From Propionibacteriaceae bacterium (GTDB taxonomy: Bacteria > Actinomycetota > Actinomycetes > Propionibacteriales > Propionibacteriaceae): 64,000 bases of DNA. The position numbers and the translations under genes are program-made. Below, piece by piece: positions 17,361-26,355 of this stretch (its first letter is position 1; the number at the start of each line of letters is the position of its first letter). Location of the stretch: the NCBI GenBank assembly GCA_009782785.1, contig WRIJ01000003.1, forward strand, positions 1-64,000. Reading direction: 5' to 3'. Below the pieces are notes generated by a model. It did no database searches. It had not been told where the DNA came from and was given only the letters and a program-made list of their open reading frames with translations.

Positions 17361-17803
17361 AAAAGATCAGCTCTCTTTCTTATTGACACAGTGTCCTGCA
17401 ATACTGCTGTCAGCATCGTTGATGAGGTTCTCGTCGTGTACGGGAAATACACAACCCGTACTCCTCTCTCATCCAGCACAGCCTCAGTTTCCATAAACAG
17501 CTGATTACCTCTCCAGTCATCACCATGAAACATCACATTAAACTTCAGTCGGCTATGGGCCTCCACTTTGTCGCGGGTTTCCTGGGCAACCACCTGGTCG
17601 ACATACTTGATCGACTCGACAATAGCTATTCTCTCCTCAAAAGGTATCACGGGAGTTTTCCCCTTGTAACTCTCGACCAACTCATCTGTGCTGACCGCAA
17701 CGGTGAGGTGGTCACACATTTCTTTGGATCGTTTGAGAATATTGAGATGACCAATGTGGAAGAGATCGAAGACCCCTGTCGTATACCCTCGGATCACATT
17801 CAT
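17357..17803 (-). CDS. Glycerol-3-phosphate cytidylyltransferase-like (TagD)
   Basis: 148 residues, a single nucleotidyltransferase domain. GYTTGVFDLFHIGHLNILKR contains the HxGH motif at the active site. MFHGDDWRGN and TRTSST near the C-terminus match the DDW and RTxGIST elements of TagD. The family makes CDP-glycerol from CTP and glycerol-3-phosphate for teichoic-acid-like polymers; other CDP-alcohols are possible. No glycerophosphotransferase gene is seen nearby, so the acceptor is unknown. Four-base overlaps tie it to the genes on both sides. Confidence 0.82.
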   Translation of the reverse strand: MNVIRGYTTGVFDLFHIGHLNILKRSKEMCDHLTVAVSTDELVESYKGKTPVIPFEERIAIVESIKYVDQVVAQETRDKVEAHSRLKFNVMFHGDDWRGNQLFMETEAVLDERGVRVVYFPYTTRTSSTMLTAVLQDTVSIRKRADLL

Positions 17804-18858
17804 CTCCTCTTCGCCTGACTGCCGAAAAACATTTCACCGTGTGCTGGAATGTCTGGGTATTCATCAAACGGAAAGAGAAACTCCGGCAGCTCTCCTTCAA
17901 TCACTTTAATCTCTTCTGCATTCTTGGGGTAGTTTCGAAACAACTGGGAATTGCTTCTCGACCAATTGGGCTTGAAGTATTTACCCTTAGCGACATGTGT
18001 TTTGACTCCAGTGAACGCTGAAATTTTCGAGATAGCATTATCGTAATCGTAAAGCAACTCCTCAAATCTGATGAACATGACGTCGTCTCGCTCTCTTAGC
18101 CCATCTGGTTGGACGCGCGTTGTCCTGAACCACGCGATAAAGTCCTCGACCGAAGTCATGGCGATTTGCATACCCTCCCCTCGCCGACGCAGATGGTGCT
18201 TGCAAAATAGATATAAATCTCTGGGGTCACGATCGATAATGATAGCTTTGGGTGCGCCAAAGTATCGAAAGCTCTTGACCGGGTTATTGCCACAGAATGG
18301 CTGATTTAAAATCGTGATCTTTTCAGTGTCTCTCCCGAGTGCGGCAAGCACGTTAGTAACAAACTCTTGTGCTGCCGAGTAAATGTTCTCAGGCCTTGCA
18401 GTTAGTTCAATGCGTGATCCGACCATAGAGAAGAATACGCGAGGAGCATGAGCAATGCGAATAGCCCTCATGGCCTTCTGCATGGCAAGCACGCTGCCAC
18501 GCCTCAGGAAGAAAGACAGTCGGTCTCTCTCGTGGGCAGACATTCCATGCCACTTCACCTGAACGATCTGATCAAGGAATTGGTCGGTGAGTTGATTGAT
18601 AGTCTTTTTGTCCACTGCTCTGAAGAACGCTCTGCTACTCATGAGTCGCCGGAATCGTTCAATGGCAAGTGACTGAAAGTGTTTGCCATAGTTCTCAGTG
18701 AGCTGCCAGGTTAAGTCATCGAGCCCGTCTGGATAGTACGTGAATGACAGTTCACAATGATCGAGCACTTGCGCATCACTGAATTCGTGCAAGAGATCCG
18801 TCACAGCACTTGACCCGGACGATGTAAATCCACACACCCCAACTATCTGGTTTGCCAC
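17800..18858 (-). CDS. Sulfotransferase family protein
   Basis: 352 residues from a GTG at 18858 preceded by AAGGA; an ATG at 18873 has no such site. The N-terminal GVCGFTSSGSSAVTDLL is the 5'-phosphosulfate-binding loop of PAPS-dependent sulfotransferases, and AIIIDRDPRDLYLFCKH is the 3'-phosphate-binding element. It would transfer sulfate from PAPS to a hydroxyl on a sugar or lipid. It is the first gene of the four-gene operon with the TagD-like, polymerase-like and flippase genes, so the glycan is the likely acceptor. Bacterial homologues can also act on other substrates. Confidence 0.8.
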   Translation of the reverse strand: MANQIVGVCGFTSSGSSAVTDLLHEFSDAQVLDHCELSFTYYPDGLDDLTWQLTENYGKHFQSLAIERFRRLMSSRAFFRAVDKKTINQLTDQFLDQIVQVKWHGMSAHERDRLSFFLRRGSVLAMQKAMRAIRIAHAPRVFFSMVGSRIELTARPENIYSAAQEFVTNVLAALGRDTEKITILNQPFCGNNPVKSFRYFGAPKAIIIDRDPRDLYLFCKHHLRRRGEGMQIAMTSVEDFIAWFRTTRVQPDGLRERDDVMFIRFEELLYDYDNAISKISAFTGVKTHVAKGKYFKPNWSRSNSQLFRNYPKNAEEIKVIEGELPEFLFPFDEYPDIPAHGEMFFGSQAKRR

Positions 18859-19152
18859 AACAGTTCCTTGCATGATTCGACTATTTCTTTATCGTGGGAG
18901 TGTTTTGCTTGGACACTCTCCCCCAGCGCGGACCATGATACTAAACATTACCGACTCGTGCTCACCCCTGGGGATCAGCAGTGGTGAGTTAGAAGTAAGA
19001 CATGCTCACGGACCCCCTCCATATCAGCGGAGAATGTGGAGAACACGCAGGTGGACGCTGCCACCATGTGCCCTACTCACGGTGTATCTTTTTCCTAGAC
19101 TATGGTGGACCACCCGGTCTCCATCAATAGCAGTCATGGAGGGAGCCACTTC

Positions 19153-20337
19153 GTGAATGATTCCACGAAAACCAAAAAAGCATTGATGGTTGCCCACGCG
19201 TCTTCAGTTATCCACAACTTCAACATGAGGAACCTTGAAATTCTCACTTTCCAGGGTTTCGAACTTTGGGTGGCTGCAAATTTTGATGATGCCAGCCCTA
19301 TGGCTGTAAATAAAAGCAAGACTTTTCGTTCAACCCTCGAATCATTGGGATATCATACTGTCAGCCTCCCCTTGAGCCGAGGGATTGGCCGATTTGGTGA
19401 AAACTATTCCGCCGTACGAACCCTCAGGGCACTCCACCGCAGAGTTGGATTCGATCTGGTTCATATTCACTCGGCGCTAGCGGGAGTGCTGACACGAGTA
19501 GCCATCAAAAAGAAGTCGGCTTATATCATGTACACAGCCCACGGTTTTCAGTTTGAATCTGGTGGGCCACTGAGAGACTGGCTAGTGTTTTTCCCTATCG
19601 AGTGGGCCCTCTCCCGGCGTACCCATACCATTATCACAATGAACGCTGAAGACACAGTACTGTCTCGAAAGTTCTTCCGCCCGGCAAACACTATAGAAAT
19701 CCCTGGGGTGGGTATAGATTTTGATAGATTTTCCACTATTTCCCAAGATCCACTCACGAAAGCGATCAAAAAGACTGAGCTGGGTTTTCCCCATGATGCA
19801 AAACTTGCAGTGTCGATTGGCGAGATGATCCCCAGGAAGAATTACTTGACCATCATTCGCGCAATAGCTGAGGTTCGAGATCCTGACCTACACTATGTCA
19901 TCTGTGGTTCAGGGCAACTATGGCCTGTGCTACAAGCCGAAGTAGAAACACTAGAGTTGTGCGATCACGTTCACATGGTCGGGCATACGGATGTGTTCCC
20001 CTATCTGGAAGCAGCAGACTTTGCGATACACCTCTCCCTTCGGGAGGGTTTATGCCTGGGAGGTCTTGAAATGATGGCAGCAGGCTTACCCCTGATTGCT
20101 TCAAGGATCCGAGGTTTGGCAGACTACCACGAGGGGGACCTCTCTGGTTTCCTCATCAGCCGCCCTAAGAGTGTTCCTGACACTGTGGAGGCACTTCGCC
20201 TCATGGGTTCCATGTCGCCAGAACAAATTCAGAGAATCGGTGCTCACAATCGTGGAATTGCCAGTCAATACACCCATGCGAGGGCCGATGAAGCCATGGC
20301 ATCAATCTACGGCTCTCTTCAGCTTAGCAGTCGTTAG
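19153..20337 (+). CDS. GT4 family glycosyltransferase
   Basis: 394 residues. The N-terminal GT-B half (ALMVAHASSVIHNFNMRNLE, LVHIHSALAGVLTR, YTAHGFQFE) and the C-terminal nucleotide-sugar half (SIGEMIPRKNYLTIIRAI, HLSLREGLCLGGLEMMAAGLP with the Glu-x7-Glu motif) are complete. It resembles PglA/EpsD-type retaining transferases that extend a lipid-linked sugar. The GTG at 19153 is preceded by GGAGGG nine bases upstream; an ATG at 19102 is not. It faces the diNAcBac genes tail to tail and diverges from the sulfotransferase across 294 bases, which hold one imperfect hairpin at about 18896-18922. Confidence 0.88.
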   Translation: MNDSTKTKKALMVAHASSVIHNFNMRNLEILTFQGFELWVAANFDDASPMAVNKSKTFRSTLESLGYHTVSLPLSRGIGRFGENYSAVRTLRALHRRVGFDLVHIHSALAGVLTRVAIKKKSAYIMYTAHGFQFESGGPLRDWLVFFPIEWALSRRTHTIITMNAEDTVLSRKFFRPANTIEIPGVGIDFDRFSTISQDPLTKAIKKTELGFPHDAKLAVSIGEMIPRKNYLTIIRAIAEVRDPDLHYVICGSGQLWPVLQAEVETLELCDHVHMVGHTDVFPYLEAADFAIHLSLREGLCLGGLEMMAAGLPLIASRIRGLADYHEGDLSGFLISRPKSVPDTVEALRLMGSMSPEQIQRIGAHNRGIASQYTHARADEAMASIYGSLQLSSR

Positions 20338-20513
20338 TTGATATCGTTAAGACGGGGGCACCAGTCCAATACAATGAACCCTGGCTTCTACAACCACCTT
20401 GGCACCAGCATTGCTCCTTGCGAGCGAACACAGTCCGAAGAAATCGAGAGGCAGCAATGAAGTTATGCTACCGTGGTGGGCCCAGTGTCTGTTGAAGGCC
20501 ACATTTGGACCTT

Positions 20514-21155
20514 CTACCATGTGGCTGGAACACCTTTGGCGATAACCCCTGCTGGGATAGCTTTCGTCACACAAGCAGCGGCACCCACCACAGATCTTTC
20601 TCCGACACTCAGACCTTGAAGTATCGTTGAACCTGCCCCAACGAGGACTTCAGAACCAAGCTTGACTTCCCCTGAGATGACAGCGCCCGGATTCACAGAA
20701 ACGAAATCATCGATCACCACATCATGACCAATGATCACTCCAGGATTGATGTGAACAAAGGACCCAATCACCACATTCGTCGATATGGTTGCCTGTGCAC
20801 AGATGACAGAGCCACCGCCTGCACGCAGGCCAGATCCTATACTTACTGAAGGATGGACGACCAAGTCGAGGGTTGGCACTTGGTGGATGAGTTCAACAAT
20901 GCTCCTACGGCTTTCGGGATCCCCCACAGCAGGTAGAAAGGCGTCACCACTTCTATGGGCGCACCACTGTTGGATAGAACCTAAGTGTTGGTAACCTCGA
21001 GCAGCCAAGCGCTCGAGATTAACCTCACTAGGTAAATCGTCGACAACCCCCAGAATGCGATACACCAACTCTGAAGATTCCTGATTGACTGCTTCAAGCA
21101 CGTCAAGGGTTTCCCGGCCAAAACCACCAGCACCAATAATGACCACATCAATCAT
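20514..21155 (-). CDS. pglD: Sugar O/N-acetyltransferase, PglD/NeuD type
   Basis: 213 residues. An N-terminal Rossmann-like part (DVVIIGAGGFGRETLDVL) binds the nucleotide sugar. A left-handed beta-helix of hexapeptide repeats follows, with His135 and His144 in FVHINPGVIIGHDV. PglD acetylates the C4 amino group of UDP-4-amino-4,6-dideoxy-GlcNAc to give UDP-diacetylbacillosamine. Context supports this: the dehydratase, aminotransferase and sugar transferase are directly upstream. The start overlaps the pglC-like stop (ATGA). NeuD-like acetylation of another sugar is the alternative. Confidence 0.85.
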   Translation of the reverse strand: MIDVVIIGAGGFGRETLDVLEAVNQESSELVYRILGVVDDLPSEVNLERLAARGYQHLGSIQQWCAHRSGDAFLPAVGDPESRRSIVELIHQVPTLDLVVHPSVSIGSGLRAGGGSVICAQATISTNVVIGSFVHINPGVIIGHDVVIDDFVSVNPGAVISGEVKLGSEVLVGAGSTILQGLSVGERSVVGAAACVTKAIPAGVIAKGVPATW

Positions 21156-21769
21156 GATGGATTCCCTTGAAACTCTTCCATCGTTACGTGTCCTTCTGCC
21201 GATATCCCCTGTCGGCGAATAACCGCCACCACAGTACGAGCAAGGATGGCCAGATCAACCCTCCAACTCCTGGAGTCAACGTACTCAATGTCGCAGAGGA
21301 ATTTCTCCTCCCATGATAGGGCATTCCTCCCGCGCACTTGCGCTAATCCTGTCACTCCTGGTCGAACCTCATGGCGCCTTGCCTGCTGGGGCGAATACAG
21401 GGGAAGATACTGCACGAGTAAAGGGCGAGGGCCAACAATGCTCATGTCTCCCTTCAATACATTCCACAGTGTTGGTAATTCATCCAGGCTGCTTGCCCGT
21501 AATTTCTTGCCGAAACCTGTCAAGCGATCCTCGTCACTAGTTCGATCCTCATCAACGCTGAGCATGGAGCGAAATTTATAAAGATGAAACTCTTGTGCAT
21601 CTTTTCCTGGGCGTTCCTGTGACCAGATGACTGGGCTCCCCAGTTTGATGCGGACCACGATGGAGATCACCGCTAATACTGGAGACAGCACTATTAAGGC
21701 GAGTGCTGAGACGATCATGTCAAAAAGGCGCTTGCTATGGTCGAAACCTTGCTTGGGTTTTTTTGCCAC
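21152..21769 (-). CDS. pglC: Initiating sugar-phosphate transferase, PglC type
   Basis: 205 residues, the compact monotopic form. KRLFDMIVSALALIVLSPVL is the re-entrant membrane helix, FHLYKFRSM is the conserved cationic motif, and ASSLDELPTLWNV holds the catalytic Asp-Glu pair. It moves a sugar phosphate (here probably diNAcBac-1-P) from UDP to undecaprenyl phosphate, the first membrane step. The GTG start at 21769 has AGAGGAG upstream, overlapping the end of pglE. It is soluble-domain only, without the long polytopic N-terminus of WcaJ/WbaP. Confidence 0.9.
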   Translation of the reverse strand: MAKKPKQGFDHSKRLFDMIVSALALIVLSPVLAVISIVVRIKLGSPVIWSQERPGKDAQEFHLYKFRSMLSVDEDRTSDEDRLTGFGKKLRASSLDELPTLWNVLKGDMSIVGPRPLLVQYLPLYSPQQARRHEVRPGVTGLAQVRGRNALSWEEKFLCDIEYVDSRSWRVDLAILARTVVAVIRRQGISAEGHVTMEEFQGNPS

Positions 21770-21780
21770 TGCAACTCCTC

Positions 21781-22956
21781 TTACGAAGATTTCTTACTGC
21801 CAAGCCCAGGTGCTTGAAGTCCGCAGTCCCGCAGGAAAGATTCCAAGGTATCAAAAATTATCTGATGATCCAAGTCTATCAGCGAAGACCCACTCGGGAG
21901 AGTCAGACCTGATATAAATAAGCTCTCAGCTACACCAGTAATCACACCTCGCGCCTGGGTGAAGATCGGTTGAAGATGCATGGGTTTCCACAGCGGACGC
22001 GCTTCGATTCCGCCAGCAGATAGATGGTCAGCCAATTCAGTAGGTGAAAACCCTGCCACCTCGGGGTCAATGAGGATCGACGTCAACCACGAGTTGTCAT
22101 TCATGTCATCGCGGGCACCTAAGACTATGACCCCAGGAACCTCGGCGAAAAACTCCTTGTAGCGGGACCTTAATTCCTTACGACGAGAAATCATCTCATC
22201 GAGTCGTGACAATTGAGCTCGACCCACTGCTGCGAGAAGATTCGACATCCGGTAGTTGTAGCCAATGGCCTCATGCTCATACCATGGAACAGGTTCTCTA
22301 GCTTGGGTTGCTAGATGACGCGCTCGCAAAGACAAGGCCTGATCATTGGTCAACAACATGCCCCCACCAGAGGTTGTCATGATCTTGTTGCCATTGAAAG
22401 AAAACACTGAAGCCCGACCAATGCTCCCCGCTGGTCGGTCAGCATGGAACGACCCCACTGCTTCAGCAGCATCACAGACCAAAGGAATCCCATGGTTGGC
22501 AACGATTGGCTCCAGTGCGGTGTAGTCAGCCATCTTTCCCAACATGTCCACAGGAATGACCGCTCCCACCTTCTCCCCGGAAGAAGTGAGCACCTTCAAA
22601 GCCCTTGTCAGCGCCTGCGGATCCATGTTTCCAGTCTCGGGAAGAACATCAACAAAGTACGGTTCAGCACCAGTGTAAACAATGGCATTCGCAGTAGCGG
22701 CAAAAGTGAGAGTGCTAGTCACGACAACATCACCAGGCCCAACACCAAGTCCTAGCAGAGCCAAATGAAGGGCTGCCGTTCCTGAAGACAGAGCTACCGC
22801 ATGTTGAACCCCGACTCGCTCGGCCATCTCTTGTTCAAAAGCATCAACCATTGGCCCCAGTGGTGCGACCCACCCAGAGCGAAGGGCCTCAATGACCATT
22901 GCTTCTTCTGCTAGGCCAACATCAGGTGATGATAAGTAAATCGGGCTCGACTTCAT
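21781..22956 (-). CDS. pglE: PLP-dependent sugar aminotransferase, DegT/PglE type
   Basis: 391 residues. ALSSGTAALHLALLGLGVG binds the cofactor phosphate, PLVCDAAEAVGS holds the cofactor-pyridine Asp, and Lys191 in FSFNGNKIMTTSGGG forms the internal aldimine. In this operon the substrate is probably the 4-keto sugar made by the adjacent PglF-like dehydratase, aminated at C4 with glutamate. The ATG overlaps the pglF stop as ATGA. All key residues are present and the length is normal. Confidence 0.92.
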   Translation of the reverse strand: MKSSPIYLSSPDVGLAEEAMVIEALRSGWVAPLGPMVDAFEQEMAERVGVQHAVALSSGTAALHLALLGLGVGPGDVVVTSTLTFAATANAIVYTGAEPYFVDVLPETGNMDPQALTRALKVLTSSGEKVGAVIPVDMLGKMADYTALEPIVANHGIPLVCDAAEAVGSFHADRPAGSIGRASVFSFNGNKIMTTSGGGMLLTNDQALSLRARHLATQAREPVPWYEHEAIGYNYRMSNLLAAVGRAQLSRLDEMISRRKELRSRYKEFFAEVPGVIVLGARDDMNDNSWLTSILIDPEVAGFSPTELADHLSAGGIEARPLWKPMHLQPIFTQARGVITGVAESLFISGLTLPSGSSLIDLDHQIIFDTLESFLRDCGLQAPGLGSKKSS

Positions 22957-24779
22957 CGTTTGGCCGTCGCTCCTCTAGGCTCGCGGGCCTCGACCACCGT
23001 TTCTATCCACTGCTCAAAATCGAGGTTCTCTGGGGAGATTGGTGGCACGTAGGCACGAGTTGTCCGGTCCGCTATGTCAGTGAGTTCGCTCTCCTCTTCA
23101 CTCGAAACCAAAACCTCGTGGATCTTCTCCCCCTCACGCATTCCGATGATCTCAATTTCGCAATCCTTACCCGAGATCTCCACCAAACGATTGATAATAT
23201 CCATCACACGGACAGGATTACCCATATCGAGGATCATCACATCACCACTCGATCCCAAACCGCCAGCCTGCACCACCAACTGGCACGCTTCAGGAATCGT
23301 CATGAAATAGCGTGTTGCTTCCTCATGCGTGATCGTGATCGTTAAACCGCGATCAATCATTTGGCGTACCAAAGGAACCATCGAGCCGCGCGATCCAATG
23401 ACATTACCGAAACGCACCGAACAATAAGGCTTAGAGGTTTGCTCCCCCATCCAAGACGTCAACCGCTCAGCCAACCTCTTCGAATGCCCCAATGCTGTCG
23501 TGGGGTTCGCTGCTTTATCAGTCGAGATGTTGACGAACACTTCCGTACCCACGTCAGCTGAACACTCCAACACATTCAGAGTCCCCACCACATTGGTCTC
23601 CCACGCTTCACGAGGATATCGCTGCAACATGGGCACATGTTTATAGGCCGCTGCATGGAACACCACCTCGGGCTTCCACTGGTCAAACAACCGTGCGAGA
23701 TTCTCCTTGTCCCGAATATCGGCCAAGACAATCTCTGGACGCATCAACAAACCCGTACCCCACAGCGCCATTTCCGTGTCTTGAAGATGGGTCTCATCAT
23801 TATCGAGCATCACCAAAGATTGGGGGCCGAATTTGCGAATCTGCACACACAGCTCCTGCCCAATCGATCCCCCGGCACCAGTCACCAACACTCGCCTGCC
23901 TGACAAATAGCTGGCAATAGTGTCAATATTGAGCTTCACAGGCTGTCTCTCAATAAGATCCTCGATAGCGATGTCGCGAATCTGGCCAACGCGAGTACGC
24001 TCCCCGAAGCTCTTATCCAATGTGGGAACGATTTTCACATCGATCTCCAGTGGCGTCGCCATGCTCATCACCCTGGCCATGAGTGCTGGAGTAGCATCTG
24101 CAATAGCCACGATCAACACTGAGGCGCGGGTCTGCTGTGATACCTCAGCTAAGTCATCAAGTCTGCCCAGCACCCGAACATTGCGAATAGCCAGATTCAC
24201 TTTGCCAGCATCATCATCAAGAAAACCAACAGGATCATAAGAGGATCGAGAATCCATGAGAATACGATGAACAATGATGCGCCCCAAACCCCCAGCACCA
24301 AAGATGAGAGTACGCCGCCCGCCTGTGGACAGACTCGCCTGAGGACGTTCCCGTACGAAACGCCTCACCAAACGAGTAGCCAACATGGCACACACAGCCA
24401 AGGGGGCTGCCAGAAACATCAATGATCGCGGAAGTCCCAGACTGTTACCGATGAGCACACAGCCCACACCGAACACCACAGTGAGAACACCCATGATCCA
24501 TCCCAGGGCTTTGATCTCTTCCAAACTGCCCTCTGTGAACCTTCCCTGATAGAGCCAAGCAGCCATACCTCCCATGAATTGCACCACCACGATGACACCA
24601 ACCACGAGAAGGATCGCTGGAATCTTCAAATCAGCAAGATGGAATTCATACCGGAGAATCGCAGCACCAAACACAGCGAAAGCCCACGAACACGCATCCA
24701 GAAACCACTGACCCCACCCAGATTTTGAGACGCGGAAGAAAACCTGGTTACCCCGTGAAAGCGCAGAAAGTCTGCTCAC
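22953..24779 (-). CDS. pglF: UDP-GlcNAc 4,6-dehydratase, PglF/CapD type
   Basis: 608 residues from a GTG at 24779 with AAGGGAG six bases upstream; a GTG six codons further is also open. The order is four N-terminal membrane helices, a first nucleotide-binding fold (FGAGGLGRIIVHRIL), then the SDR dehydratase domain (LVTGAGGSIGQELC, VVFHAAAYKHVPML, NISTDKAANPTTALG, SVRFGNVIGSRGSM). The Thr-Asp-Lys triad of this family is visible. It makes the 4-keto-6-deoxy sugar that feeds PglE. It is the first gene of a tight pglF-E-C-D operon. Confidence 0.92.
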   Translation of the reverse strand: MSRLSALSRGNQVFFRVSKSGWGQWFLDACSWAFAVFGAAILRYEFHLADLKIPAILLVVGVIVVVQFMGGMAAWLYQGRFTEGSLEEIKALGWIMGVLTVVFGVGCVLIGNSLGLPRSLMFLAAPLAVCAMLATRLVRRFVRERPQASLSTGGRRTLIFGAGGLGRIIVHRILMDSRSSYDPVGFLDDDAGKVNLAIRNVRVLGRLDDLAEVSQQTRASVLIVAIADATPALMARVMSMATPLEIDVKIVPTLDKSFGERTRVGQIRDIAIEDLIERQPVKLNIDTIASYLSGRRVLVTGAGGSIGQELCVQIRKFGPQSLVMLDNDETHLQDTEMALWGTGLLMRPEIVLADIRDKENLARLFDQWKPEVVFHAAAYKHVPMLQRYPREAWETNVVGTLNVLECSADVGTEVFVNISTDKAANPTTALGHSKRLAERLTSWMGEQTSKPYCSVRFGNVIGSRGSMVPLVRQMIDRGLTITITHEEATRYFMTIPEACQLVVQAGGLGSSGDVMILDMGNPVRVMDIINRLVEISGKDCEIEIIGMREGEKIHEVLVSSEEESELTDIADRTTRAYVPPISPENLDFEQWIETVVEAREPRGATAKR

Positions 24780-24863
24780 ACTCAGCTCCCTTCGCACAGG
24801 TGGATATTAGAGGGGATTCTAGTGGAAAACACCACTGACGCTCAATTGGCGTACTGATGCAGC

Positions 24864-26324
24864 TCACTCCCCTAGTGCCTCACGGATCGCTTGCTTGGCT
24901 GCTTGGACGGTGTCCTCATCAGGGACCATGACGTACAACCTCTGTTCAGGGTAAGTGAAAGTGTAATCGAGGGCTCCTTCACCATCGACACTGATCGTAT
25001 CTATCTGCCACGCAGTTCCGGAAGAAATCTGCCTCTTCACCAGATCCGACATCGCAGACCTCGGCATGGATGTTTCCAAAGAGCCCCCCACGGCATTCAA
25101 CGTACGATCGTACTTCGCCAAGATGCTGGGCGCTGTGATTCGGTCAATGATTCCAGCGATGACCCTCTGCTGGTTCAACCCACGCGTACGATCCCCCCCA
25201 TCAAAGCTGTAACGGTGACGGGAGAAAGCCAAGGCTTGCTCACCATCGAGGTGATTCAAACCCACGGTGAAGTCGTACCCCTGAGAGCTAAACTCAAACT
25301 CTGAATCCACATCAATACCACCGAGTGCATCGACCACCTCAACAACGGAACTGAAATTGATCCTCAAGTAATAGTCGATGTCAATGTCGTAAAGGTCCTC
25401 TAAGGTGCCCAAAGACACGCCGATCCCATAGACACCCGCATGGGTGAGTTTGTCTTTCAACCCATCTTGTCCACGGAAAGGTACGTAAAAATCCCGTGGA
25501 GTGTTCACCAAGAGCACCCTCCCCTCACTGGGATTAACCACCATGAGCATGTTGACATCACTACGAGCACGGCTACTGATAGAACCATAAGTATCGATGC
25601 CGGAGATATAGAGGATGAAGGCATCATTGGATCGTTTGGTGGGGTTGTGTTCCAACACACTGGACTCTTTCACAGTGAAACTCGCAATGATTTTTAGTTG
25701 CCCAAAGGCAGCTTCATCTGCATCCTCCAAGACTTGCATGAGCGCATCGGGAATAACCATGGAAGAAACCGAAGAATCAACAACGCTCTCAACCATATTC
25801 ACCCATGTGGGGCTTGGTTGAAAAGTGACGGAGGTCAAACCTAGAACCTCTTCACGGACCACTGGACCGAGTGGGTCCGTAGCTACCTCGGCCATCACCC
25901 GCCCATCGAGTGCAGAGATATCATCACTGGCTGTTGTCAACACGACAACGTCATAGAGGATCGATTCTTCTGCTTGCGTTTGAATCTTCGAGGTGAACCC
26001 GAGATAATCCATCCCCAATTTCACGACCCCACAATTCATGAGCACCAAGAGAAAAGACAGCATTGTGGCCATCGCAAACTTGACCTTGTGAACCTTGGGC
26101 CGCGAGGTGAGCATCATGAACGCTAGTACGCCAGTAGTGACAACCTCGATAGTCACGAAGACCGCCAGGGGAAGTGTAGGAATCAAACCCGTAAAAAAAG
26201 TGACCGCTAACGCAATCAGACACGTTGCCACGAGCAGGCCAGCAACAATGATCCCAATCAGTGTTGGGCGAGTGGATGTTAGGCCCTCGTCGTCTTCACG
26301 AACATCGTCAAAGATATCACTCAC
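24864..26324 (-). CDS. LCP family ligase with three N-terminal helices
   Basis: 486 residues. Three hydrophobic helices (about 23-45, 50-70, 82-105) precede an extracellular accessory domain and the LCP domain, which starts at DAFILYISGIDTYGSISSRA. It includes ARSDVNMLMVVNP, LLVNTPRDFYV, KLTHAGVYG and ALAFSRHRYSF, the usual acidic and Arg positions. This topology is closer to Gram-positive LytR/TagU proteins than the LCP at 8103. A GTG start at 26324 follows AGGAGGGAG. It lies 66 bases upstream of pglF and probably anchors the glycan made by this locus. Confidence 0.9.
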   Translation of the reverse strand: MSDIFDDVREDDEGLTSTRPTLIGIIVAGLLVATCLIALAVTFFTGLIPTLPLAVFVTIEVVTTGVLAFMMLTSRPKVHKVKFAMATMLSFLLVLMNCGVVKLGMDYLGFTSKIQTQAEESILYDVVVLTTASDDISALDGRVMAEVATDPLGPVVREEVLGLTSVTFQPSPTWVNMVESVVDSSVSSMVIPDALMQVLEDADEAAFGQLKIIASFTVKESSVLEHNPTKRSNDAFILYISGIDTYGSISSRARSDVNMLMVVNPSEGRVLLVNTPRDFYVPFRGQDGLKDKLTHAGVYGIGVSLGTLEDLYDIDIDYYLRINFSSVVEVVDALGGIDVDSEFEFSSQGYDFTVGLNHLDGEQALAFSRHRYSFDGGDRTRGLNQQRVIAGIIDRITAPSILAKYDRTLNAVGGSLETSMPRSAMSDLVKRQISSGTAWQIDTISVDGEGALDYTFTYPEQRLYVMVPDEDTVQAAKQAIREALGE

Positions 26325-26355
26325 TGGTGGCTCCCTCCTGGTTCATTGAGTGGGC

